This document shows, in pieces, positions 1 through 5,206 of a DNA stretch of 5,206 nt (its first letter is position 1; each line of letters starts with the position of its first letter). The stretch lies in contig JAFGSC010000163.1 in the NCBI GenBank assembly GCA_016934875.1, positions 1 through 5,206 of the forward strand. Reading direction: 5' to 3'. The position numbers and the translations under genes were made by a program. Under the pieces are notes generated by a model. That model saw only the letters and a list, made by a program, of their open reading frames with translations. It was not told the DNA's origin and made no database searches. This DNA is from Candidatus Atribacteria bacterium (GTDB lineage Bacteria; Atribacterota; Phoenicimicrobiia; Phoenicimicrobiales; Stramentimicrobiaceae).

Positions 1-5
1 AAAAC

Positions 6-83
6 TGGTCGGGGCGAGAGGACTTGAACCTCCGACCCCCTGAACCCCATTCAGGTGCGCTAGCCAAACTGCGCTACGCCCCG
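6..83 (-). tRNA. tRNA-Pro with anticodon GGG, CCA end encoded
   Basis: The minus strand folds into a complete 78-nt cloverleaf. The seven-pair acceptor stem (CGGGGCG with CGCCCCG, all Watson-Crick) is followed by a D arm with GCGC/GCGC stem and a GG-containing loop. The anticodon stem is CCTGA/TCAGG with loop ATGGGGT, giving U33 and anticodon GGG. The variable loop has five bases, and the T arm is GGAGG/CCTCT (one G-U pair) with loop TTCAAGT. The C1-G72 pair, discriminator A73 and G35-G36 are the known identity elements of bacterial tRNA-Pro. It should decode CCC and, by wobble, CCU. The terminal CCA is encoded in the DNA (+ strand TGGT at 6-9). The gene follows dprA on the same strand and has its own promoter-like sequence just upstream. 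Confidence 0.97.
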
Positions 84-273
84 ACTTTTTCTAGCACATC
101 ACCATTATACAGGAGCATTACTATTCTATGCAACTCTAAATAAATTATTTTTAATATTATTTAAAATAAATTTTTTACCAGAATTTGAATCATAATAGAT
201 GTTATCTTTAATCATATGCATCAACCTTTTGAAATAAAAAATGATCATCGACTTCTTGAGTGATTGATTCAAC
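84..273. other. AT-rich spacer between dprA and tRNA-Pro
   Basis: This 190-bp stretch has no convincing gene. It holds the tRNA promoter (104-133) and, upstream of it, a tract of nearly pure A and T (about 137-175) that could serve as an UP element. No strong GC-rich hairpin followed by a T-run is visible after the dprA stop, so dprA transcripts may read into the tRNA gene or end at a factor-dependent site. A minus-strand open frame at 126-272 is treated as chance. Confidence 0.6.
104..133 (-). promoter_or_regulatory. Sigma-70-type promoter for tRNA-Pro
   Basis: On the minus strand a perfect TATAAT -10 box (+ strand 104-109) is preceded by TTGCAT (128-133), four of six matches to the TTGACA -35 consensus, with an 18-bp spacer. 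Transcription would start near position 97, leaving a leader of about 14 nt before the mature tRNA 5' end at 83. The sequence upstream of the -35 (about 137-175) is almost pure A/T and could act as an UP element. The match and position are seen directly; activity is inferred. Confidence 0.7.
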
Positions 274-1389
274 TCATTTTAAACGAATATATCTTTTCCC
301 TTCAACTTCCTTAATATAGTTCATTAATTCTAACGAAAGAAGTGCTTCAATAACCTTAGATAATGGCAATTCAAGGATACTTAGAATTTCATCAATATGA
401 ATTGGATCTACAGATAATGTTTGAAATACTTTTTTTTCTATCTCATTTAAATCTTCTTTTTCAACCTCGGGAAACAGCTCTTGATTAATATATCGATTAC
501 TTCCGTCCTCAAATTCATCTAAAATATCTTGATAGCTACTGACTAACTTCGCACCTTGCTTAATTAGGTTATGACAACCCACAGAAAGGTACGAATGAAC
601 ACTTCCTGGAACTGCAAAAACCTCTTTGCCCTGATCAAGAGCAAAATCTGCGGTCAGCAAAGCACCGCTTTTCTCTGCAGCTTCTACTACTAAAGTACCC
701 AGCGTTAAACCACTGATAATCCGATTCCTCCTGGGGAAATTACTTTTTTCAGGTAATGTTTTTAAAGGAAATTCAGAAATAATTGCCCCATTTACAACCA
801 TTTGATCCATTAATGACCTGTTTTCGATAGGATAAGCCCTATCAATGCCACATCCTAATACAGCAATTGTTGGTCCCCCTGCTTCAAGCGAACCCTGATG
901 AGCGTTTGTATCGATTCCCCTTGCTAAGCCACTCACGATAATATACCCTCTTTTTGTTAATTCAAATGCAATTTCTTTGGCAACTTTTTTCCCATAAAAA
1001 GTTGCTTTTCTAGAACCAACAATAGCGATTCCTTTCCTATCTTTTAAAATGTCAAGAAAATTTCCCTTATAGTAAATGATCGGCGGTGGATCATATATAT
1101 TTTTCAATAAGAGCGGATAATCTTTGTCTTGAATGGTAATAACTTTCGCTTTTGCTTTACCTAATAATTTAATTTCAATTTCTGGGTCAATTTTCAGTTT
1201 TTCCTGTTCAATTCTTTGATAAGTTTTTTCACTGATATGCAAATTTCTAATAAAATCATTGACTTTATATCTTCCAAGCCATATTTCTTCCAAAGAAGGA
1301 TAAAACTTTATTAGATTAGAAAACCGAATTGGGCCTATTTCTCTGACCTTATTCCATGCTAACCAGTATTTCAGTTCTTGTTCTTCCAT
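274..1389 (-). CDS. dprA: DNA-processing protein DprA
   Basis: DprA (Smf) is a cytoplasmic protein that binds incoming single-stranded DNA and loads RecA onto it during natural transformation; it is also conserved in many bacteria not known to be competent. The 371-residue product has the full family layout. An N-terminal helical region (about 1-65) includes a helix-hairpin-helix-like segment around VREIGPIRF. The central Rossmann-like domain (about 80-290) carries GSR at 125-127, SGLARGID at 153-160, LGCGID at 178-183, FPRRNRIISGL at 218-228 (arginines of the ssDNA-binding pocket) and a GALLTA segment near 242. A C-terminal winged-helix domain (about 315-370) ends in the usual RYIRL. The ATG start fits the family N-terminus, and an in-frame stop lies six codons upstream. 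The only Shine-Dalgarno candidate is a weak AGGT (1401-1404), 11 nt from the ATG. It follows the PASTA gene by 38 bp and is probably the last protein gene of the operon. The product appears complete and intact. Confidence 0.96.
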   Translation of the reverse strand: MEEQELKYWLAWNKVREIGPIRFSNLIKFYPSLEEIWLGRYKVNDFIRNLHISEKTYQRIEQEKLKIDPEIEIKLLGKAKAKVITIQDKDYPLLLKNIYDPPPIIYYKGNFLDILKDRKGIAIVGSRKATFYGKKVAKEIAFELTKRGYIIVSGLARGIDTNAHQGSLEAGGPTIAVLGCGIDRAYPIENRSLMDQMVVNGAIISEFPLKTLPEKSNFPRRNRIISGLTLGTLVVEAAEKSGALLTADFALDQGKEVFAVPGSVHSYLSVGCHNLIKQGAKLVSSYQDILDEFEDGSNRYINQELFPEVEKEDLNEIEKKVFQTLSVDPIHIDEILSILELPLSKVIEALLSLELMNYIKEVEGKRYIRLK

Positions 1390-1427
1390 TTTTATAATAA
1401 ACCTGATTTAAAATAATATTTTCTATT

Positions 1428-1967
1428 CTATTTTCCCTTACTTACTAAAATATTCACTTTTAAGTCACTTTGAATGGTCTCTCCCGGATTGGGTATTTGC
1501 GCAATAATGCTACCCTTTGGCATTTGATGATGAGCGGAATAGGCAATATTTCCGATCTTATATCCGTTTTCTATAAGAATAGATTTAGCCTCTTCAATTG
1601 TTTTCCCAATCAAATCAGGAACTTGATTTCCTACCCCCTGCTCACGAATATCTACTTCAACAGTACGATTTTTTTTAACCTCACTTCCCGGTATCGGATC
1701 CTGACTAAAGACATAAAGTTGATCACCTTCACTGAAGAGTTGATGTTCAATAATTTTGATTTTCAAACCCGCCTGGTATAATACCTGTTGAGCCTGTCCA
1801 ATTTCCAAACCCAATACCGACGGAACGCTTACATTGGGTACCTTGAAGGCAATCTGGTAAGTCAGAAAAGCAAAATACGCACCTAATACAATCATGACTA
1901 TTCCCAAGATAACAACGAATATAGAATGCCAAAGCCACCTAAAAAATTTTAAGACTAAATTACCCAT
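1428..1967 (-). CDS. Membrane-anchored protein with two PASTA domains
   Basis: This 179-residue protein has a short basic N-terminus (K7, R10), one hydrophobic segment at about 14-37, and then two consecutive PASTA domains at about 44-110 and 114-177. The second is textbook, starting VPDLIGKTIEEAKSIL and containing the IPNPGE turn. The first starts VPSVLGLEIGQAQQVL and has DPIPGSEV. The positive-inside rule puts the N-terminus in the cytoplasm and both PASTA domains outside. In PrkC/StkP kinases and some penicillin-binding proteins, PASTA domains bind or sense peptidoglycan fragments or division partners. No kinase or transpeptidase domain is present here, and none is encoded next door. The ATG lies 9 bp after the rsmB stop, and a weak TAGGT Shine-Dalgarno (1975-1979) overlaps that stop, suggesting coupling. 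A cell-wall role is inference; domain identity is secure. Confidence 0.9.
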   Translation of the reverse strand: MGNLVLKFFRWLWHSIFVVILGIVMIVLGAYFAFLTYQIAFKVPNVSVPSVLGLEIGQAQQVLYQAGLKIKIIEHQLFSEGDQLYVFSQDPIPGSEVKKNRTVEVDIREQGVGNQVPDLIGKTIEEAKSILIENGYKIGNIAYSAHHQMPKGSIIAQIPNPGETIQSDLKVNILVSKGK

Positions 1968-1976
1968 AATCTTTAC

Positions 1977-3347
1977 CTACTTGATCTTCTGCATTTTGAC
2001 CATGTAAAATCCGTCAATCTCATTACCCGAATATCCTGGAATCAACTGAATCGCTTGTTCTATTTCGGTATTGTATTGAAGAATATGATGATTTCTGATA
2101 AAGTCGTGTGTATCTTGAATGACAAATTCATTATTTATCTTAAGAAAAGACTTTATAATTTCATCATTTTCTTCCTTCTCAAGACTACAGGTTGAATAGA
2201 CTATTTCTCCGCCGGTCTTTAAGTATCGTGAGGCAACCTGTAATATCGTTTTCTGATCTTGATTTATTTTTTTAAACCATTTGTTATCCATTCTTCTCCA
2301 TTTTAAATCCGGTTTTTTCCTTATAACCCCAGTACCTGAACAAGGTACATCAACGATTATCTTATCCGCTTTATTGATATATTCTTGAGAGAGTTGACTA
2401 GAATCATGCAGTACAGGATGAACGATCTTGACTCCTAGCCTGGTACACTCATCAATGACCATATTCAATCTTCTCTTATGCTTCTCAAAGGCAATAATAT
2501 CCCCCTGATTACACATCATTTGAGCAAGATGAGTCGTTTTTCCTCCTGGTCCGCTACATGTATCAATCACTGTTTCTCCCGGGGATGGATTCAGAAGTTT
2601 TGCAGCCAACATCGAGCTTTCATCTTGCACGGAAAAAAAACCATCAATCCATAGTTGTGAACTTCCAATATCCGGAAATCCATTGACGATTAGAGCCTCC
2701 CGGTTAAGGTATTGACTATCTTTAAACTCTATTTTTAATTCCTTCAGTTTTAATTTTAAATCTTCAATGTTAATTTTCAAAGGATTTATTCGAATCGTAA
2801 TTGCTGGTATCTCGTTACCTGCTTGACAGATTTTAACACATATTTCTTTGCCAAACCTTTTGACCCATTTATTAACTAGAAATTCTGGGTAAGAGTAAAA
2901 GACTGAAATATATTTGTTTGGCTCTCGATCGATATCTGGCCATACTATGTCATTCGGACTACGAATGATATTTCTTAAAACTGCATTTACCAATTTCGAT
3001 TTTTTAAATTCGTGACTTCTTTTTACTAATTCTACTGATTCATTACAGATGGCATAATCCGGTATTTTTGATAAGTGGATGATCTGATATACGCCTATTC
3101 TCAAAATATTCCTTATTGTGATAGATAATTTTTTATCCTGCTTTTCAAGAAATTGATCGATGACCCAATCTAATTTTTTTCTATAGCGTGTCACACCGTA
3201 AGATATTTCCTGAATCAACGCTTTGTCTTTTTTATTGAGCATATATTGATTGAAGTAGTATGGCATAAGAATGTTTAAATAGGATTCTTGCCTTTCTACT
3301 CGAATTAAAATCTCTAAAACTAATTCTCTAATATTGATATTTTTCAA
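1977..3347 (-). CDS. rsmB: 16S rRNA (cytosine(967)-C(5))-methyltransferase RsmB
   Basis: RsmB uses S-adenosylmethionine to methylate C5 of cytosine 967 (E. coli numbering) of 16S rRNA during small-subunit assembly. The 456-residue product has the RsmB arrangement: an N-terminal NusB-like helical domain (about 1-135), a linker, and a Rossmann methyltransferase domain (about 235-454). Motifs visible are SVQDESSMLA at 239-248, the SAM-binding DTCSGPGGKTTHLAQ at 262-276, VDVPCSGTGVIRKKPDLKWR from 332 with C336, and YSTCSLEKEENDEI from 384 with C387. The two cysteines are the release and nucleophile pair of rRNA m5C methyltransferases. The NusB-like domain separates it from RsmF and the shorter NSUN-type enzymes. 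The start is TTG at 3345-3347; an in-frame stop eight codons upstream leaves no ATG, and the N-terminus matches the family. It sits 54 bp after fmt. Confidence 0.96.
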   Translation of the reverse strand: MKNINIRELVLEILIRVERQESYLNILMPYYFNQYMLNKKDKALIQEISYGVTRYRKKLDWVIDQFLEKQDKKLSITIRNILRIGVYQIIHLSKIPDYAICNESVELVKRSHEFKKSKLVNAVLRNIIRSPNDIVWPDIDREPNKYISVFYSYPEFLVNKWVKRFGKEICVKICQAGNEIPAITIRINPLKINIEDLKLKLKELKIEFKDSQYLNREALIVNGFPDIGSSQLWIDGFFSVQDESSMLAAKLLNPSPGETVIDTCSGPGGKTTHLAQMMCNQGDIIAFEKHKRRLNMVIDECTRLGVKIVHPVLHDSSQLSQEYINKADKIIVDVPCSGTGVIRKKPDLKWRRMDNKWFKKINQDQKTILQVASRYLKTGGEIVYSTCSLEKEENDEIIKSFLKINNEFVIQDTHDFIRNHHILQYNTEIEQAIQLIPGYSGNEIDGFYMVKMQKIK

Positions 3348-3356
3348 GTAATATTT

Positions 3357-3362
3357 TCCTTT
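3357..3362 (-). promoter_or_regulatory. Ribosome binding site for the rsmB TTG start
   Basis: The minus strand reads AAAGGA here, ending 9 nt before the TTG at 3345-3347. The match to the Shine-Dalgarno consensus is moderate, but the frame upstream closes at a TAA (3369-3371) with no ATG or GTG between. TTG with this site is therefore the best-supported start. Confidence 0.55.
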
Positions 3363-3401
3363 TATATTTTATCAAAAACAAACGAATCAACTCGCTGATG
3401 G

Positions 3402-4352
3402 TTAATTAAAAAAATCCCCCTTCTTGATGCGATAACCGTTGATAAATTGAGATGCATCCATTTCTTTGGATCCCGAAACAACGAGTCTTTGAATGATTAC
3501 CTGATGATAATCACCTGATAAAGCATACAGACCATCTTTGCTGGCATGAACTAGAGATCCTGGTTTTCCATCCCTAGGACTGTAATCCGTTACATTTTCT
3601 TTATTTAAAGAAGCTTTGATAATTTTGATTGTCCTCTCCCGAAATTCAGTATAGGCACCCGGGTTGGGAGAAAGTCCTCTGATTAAATTATAAATATCAA
3701 CAGAACTTTTTTCCCATTGAACTCTACAGTCTATTTTGGTTAACTTCCTGGCGTAAAATTGGTCTTCCTGGGATTGTATAATTTTTTGATAATTTCCCGT
3801 TTTTATTTTTTCTAAAACCATTTCAATCATTTCTGCACTTTCTAAAGATAGTCTTTGGTGCAATTCTTGGAAATTTTCTTCTGGGAAAATATTTACCTTT
3901 TTTTGTAAAATAATATCTCCTGAATCGATCTTCTCATTTAAAAACAAAATACTGATGCCTGTTTCTTTTTCTCCTCTGATAATTGCCCATTGTATGGGGG
4001 CAGGCCCTCTATACTTAGGCAATAAAGAAGGGTGAACATTGATACAGCCTAAAGTAGGTATATCCAATATATTTTTATTAAGAATCTGACCAAAGGCGAT
4101 TAAAATCATGAGATCGGGTTTAAGCTCTTTTATTGTTTGAATTATTCTTTCATCATTGATATTTTCCGGTTGTAATATTTTTAAACCATTGGCAATCGCT
4201 ATCTCCTTAACAGGGGTAGCCTGAATTATTTTCCCTCTTCCACTTGGCCGATCTGGTTGAGATATAACGGTAATTATTTGTTCATTTAGCAACAGTAATT
4301 TTTTCAAAACGGGAATTCCAAATGAAGATGTCCCTATAAAAATAATCTTCAA
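3402..4352 (-). CDS. fmt: Methionyl-tRNA formyltransferase
   Basis: Fmt transfers a formyl group from 10-formyltetrahydrofolate to Met-tRNA(fMet), making the initiator for bacterial translation. The 316 residues match the usual family length. The N-terminal catalytic domain (about 1-205) opens with MKIIFIGTSSFGIPVL and has the QPDRPSGRG segment at 32-40. INVHPSLLPKYRGPAPIQWA at 104-123 supplies catalytic N105 and H107, and the IDSGD segment supplies D143. The C-terminal tRNA-binding domain (about 207-310) contains the common LSPNPGAYT segment at 227-235. The residues just before the catalytic aspartate read LNEKIDSGD rather than the common MDEGLDTGD, but the catalytic triad is intact. The start codon is TTG (4350-4352) with a strong Shine-Dalgarno 8 nt upstream. 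The gene follows def by 15 bp, the classical def-fmt pairing. Confidence 0.97.
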   Translation of the reverse strand: MKIIFIGTSSFGIPVLKKLLLLNEQIITVISQPDRPSGRGKIIQATPVKEIAIANGLKILQPENINDERIIQTIKELKPDLMILIAFGQILNKNILDIPTLGCINVHPSLLPKYRGPAPIQWAIIRGEKETGISILFLNEKIDSGDIILQKKVNIFPEENFQELHQRLSLESAEMIEMVLEKIKTGNYQKIIQSQEDQFYARKLTKIDCRVQWEKSSVDIYNLIRGLSPNPGAYTEFRERTIKIIKASLNKENVTDYSPRDGKPGSLVHASKDGLYALSGDYHQVIIQRLVVSGSKEMDASQFINGYRIKKGDFFN

Positions 4353-4360
4353 AATACTAT

Positions 4361-4368
4361 CTCCTTCT
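4361..4368 (-). promoter_or_regulatory. Ribosome binding site that fixes the fmt TTG start
   Basis: The minus strand reads AGAAGGAG, a strong Shine-Dalgarno, 8 nt before TTG at 4350-4352. It overlaps the last base of the def TAA stop (4368-4370). The only other in-frame codon of start type between that stop and TTG is an ATT, so TTG is the start. The overlap suggests translational coupling of fmt to def. Confidence 0.8.
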
Positions 4369-4853
4369 TACTTCATTTCTTTCAATTGATCTTTAATCAT
4401 CAATCTTTTTGCCGGACTAAGTCTATCGATAAATAAATACCCATCTAAATGATCAATTTCATGTTGAAGTGCAACAGCAAGAAACCCTTCTTGTGAAACT
4501 TGAACTTTATTCCCTTTTAAATCAAGGGCTTCTACTGTAACGGATGATGATCTTCGAACAATAGAATAAATACCTGGTACACTTAGGCACCCTTCTTCTT
4601 CTTTAATTTCTCCTTCTCGTTTAATAATGACAGGATTAATTAAAACCATGATTCCTTTTTCTCCAGTATCAATGATAATTATCCTTTTTGAAATGCCTAC
4701 CTGGGGTGCAGCCAAGCCAACCCCTCCTTCAACATACATGGTCTCAATCATATCATTTGCGAGTTTTTCAATCTCGGTATCAATATTATTTATTGGAACA
4801 GCTTTTTCCCTCAATACAGGGGAACCATACTTCTTTAGTTGTAAAATTGCCAT
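4368..4853 (-). CDS. def: Peptide deformylase
   Basis: Def is a metalloenzyme that removes the N-formyl group from nascent polypeptides at the ribosome exit, undoing the modification added by Fmt. All three family motifs are present in the 161-residue product: GVGLAAPQ at 44-51, EGCLS at 87-91 and HEIDH at 131-135. Metal ligands are C89, H131 and H135; E132 is the catalytic acid/base and Q51 is the conserved active-site glutamine. The length is typical of bacterial type I enzymes. The N-terminus (MAILQLKKYGSPVLREKA) is the usual one, and ATG is preceded at 8 nt by GGAGG. It lies 12 bp after priA and 15 bp before fmt, so it is almost certainly co-transcribed with both. Confidence 0.98.
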   Translation of the reverse strand: MAILQLKKYGSPVLREKAVPINNIDTEIEKLANDMIETMYVEGGVGLAAPQVGISKRIIIIDTGEKGIMVLINPVIIKREGEIKEEEGCLSVPGIYSIVRRSSSVTVEALDLKGNKVQVSQEGFLAVALQHEIDHLDGYLFIDRLSPAKRLMIKDQLKEMK

Positions 4854-4861
4854 CTTATCTT

Positions 4862-4866
4862 CCTCC
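4862..4866 (-). promoter_or_regulatory. Ribosome binding site of def overlapping the priA stop
   Basis: A perfect GGAGG on the minus strand lies 8 nt before the def ATG. Its first G is the last base of the priA TAG stop (4866-4868), so ribosomes finishing priA end on the def initiation site. This points to translational coupling. Confidence 0.8.
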
Positions 4867-5206
4867 TACCACATTTTTGTTGGATCAACATCAACCAATA
4901 ATTTTACCTCATTTGATTTAAATTTTAAAATATATTTGAATAAAATATCCTTTAATGGGCTAATATTCTGTTTCTGAATGTTTATCTTAATAGCAAAGCT
5001 TGCTTTTTCTTTTTCTCTGTCTTTAGTAATGATTAAATGATCAATATTTAGTTGTGATTCCAGATGATACATCTCGATTAAGCCCGATTGATTGATGTAA
5101 TTTATAAACTCCATTGCACTTTTCTTTACCTGCTCTTTAATCGTACCAGTAAAGTCAATTTTTATCATTGCAGAAAAAGGTGGATATTGTAGTTCGCTTC
5201 TGTTGA
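4866..5206 (-). CDS. priA: Primosomal protein N' (PriA helicase), C-terminal fragment
   Basis: The frame runs open through the right edge of the window, so only the last 112 residues of a protein normally around 700-800 residues are visible. The methionine at 5166-5168 is internal: upstream of it the frame reads NRSELQYPPFSA, and the YPPF motif marks the junction after the helicase core in PriA. The fragment ends in LLVDVDPTKMW, the characteristic DVDP tail of PriA. PriA is a 3'-5' superfamily 2 helicase that recognises stalled or repaired forks and directs primosome reassembly. The visible part is the C-terminal domain, involved in DNA and partner binding; the ATPase motifs and zinc-binding cysteines lie outside the window. 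The position directly upstream of def-fmt is the classical one. It ends in TAG. Confidence 0.93.
   Translation of the reverse strand, partial: NRSELQYPPFSAMIKIDFTGTIKEQVKKSAMEFINYINQSGLIEMYHLESQLNIDHLIITKDREKEKASFAIKINIQKQNISPLKDILFKYILKFKSNEVKLLVDVDPTKMW

Noticed and set aside
137..175. Imperfect inverted repeat made only of A and T (AAATTATTTT with AAAATAAATTT).
   Set aside because: It needs a bulge and contains no G or C, so it is thermally weak and expected by chance in such AT-rich DNA. It is better read as a possible UP element than as a terminator.
126..272. Minus-strand open frame of 49 codons from a TTG beside the dprA stop (or 41 codons from ATG at 246-248), ending in TAG at 126-128.
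   Set aside because: No convincing Shine-Dalgarno precedes any start, and the composition is Lys/Asn/Ile/Phe/Tyr, as expected from random AT-rich DNA. Its end overlaps the tRNA -35 box, and I recognise no family. Conservation in relatives would be needed to revive it.
274..1389. Possibility that dprA is frameshifted or truncated.
   Set aside because: All core motifs and a full C-terminal winged helix ending in RYIRL are present in one frame at normal length.
1390..1427. Small AT-only palindrome (AAAATA-T-TATTTT on the minus strand) and a possible SD-hiding hairpin before dprA.
   Set aside because: The stems are short and all A-T. No T-run or good promoter pairing accompanies them, so no regulatory element can be claimed.
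1470..1781. Plus-strand open frame of 103 codons.
   Set aside because: It lies entirely antisense to the PASTA gene and has no recognisable domain or ribosome binding site. It is a shadow frame.
1747..1938. Minus-strand open frame of 63 codons.
   Set aside because: It is an alternative frame inside the PASTA gene, which has clear domain homology in the other frame.
3348..3390. Promoter-like TTGATT-18-TATAAA before rsmB.
   Set aside because: A start from this -10 would fall almost at the TTG codon and exclude the Shine-Dalgarno. It is probably chance AT-rich similarity.
4627..4977. Overlapping plus-strand frames of 116 and 77 codons.
   Set aside because: Both run antisense to def and the end of priA, whose motifs are unmistakable on the minus strand. 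No independent support.

Overview
The window is a compact, AT-rich stretch of bacterial chromosome in which every supported gene lies on the minus strand. Read in transcription order (high to low coordinates) it contains the C-terminus of the primosomal helicase PriA (cut by the right edge), peptide deformylase (def), methionyl-tRNA formyltransferase (fmt), 16S rRNA m5C967 methyltransferase (rsmB), a small membrane-anchored protein with two PASTA domains, the DNA-processing protein DprA, and then, after a non-coding gap of about 190 bp with its own promoter, a tRNA-Pro(GGG) gene.

The priA-def-fmt-rsmB order is the well-known housekeeping cluster of Firmicutes and several other low-GC bacterial phyla. 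In many Firmicutes it continues with rlmN, a PP2C phosphatase and the PASTA-domain Ser/Thr kinase. Here that segment is reduced to one kinase-less PASTA protein. AT-rich codon use, purine-rich Shine-Dalgarno sites, two TTG starts and a chromosomally encoded CCA on the tRNA fit a low-GC Firmicutes-like or deep-branching bacterium (Atribacterota is one possibility). The sequence alone does not settle the phylum.

Layout: 4866-5206 is the 3' end of priA. 4368-4853 is def and 3402-4352 is fmt, both closely packed with Shine-Dalgarno sites overlapping or abutting the preceding stop codon. 3348-3401 is a 54-bp spacer with a weak hairpin. 1977-3347 is rsmB, 1428-1967 the PASTA protein and 274-1389 dprA. 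84-273 is an AT-rich spacer carrying the tRNA promoter, and 6-83 is tRNA-Pro.

Def and Fmt form the N-formyl-methionine cycle: Fmt formylates initiator Met-tRNA, and Def removes the formyl group from finished nascent chains. RsmB modifies the small ribosomal subunit near the P site, so the core of the cluster serves translation initiation. PriA and DprA act on DNA (replication restart and handling of incoming single-stranded DNA). The PASTA protein probably links the operon to the cell envelope. I find no phage, insertion sequence, CRISPR array, toxin-antitoxin or defence system. The window is mostly ordinary housekeeping DNA, and the kinase-less PASTA gene is its most notable feature.
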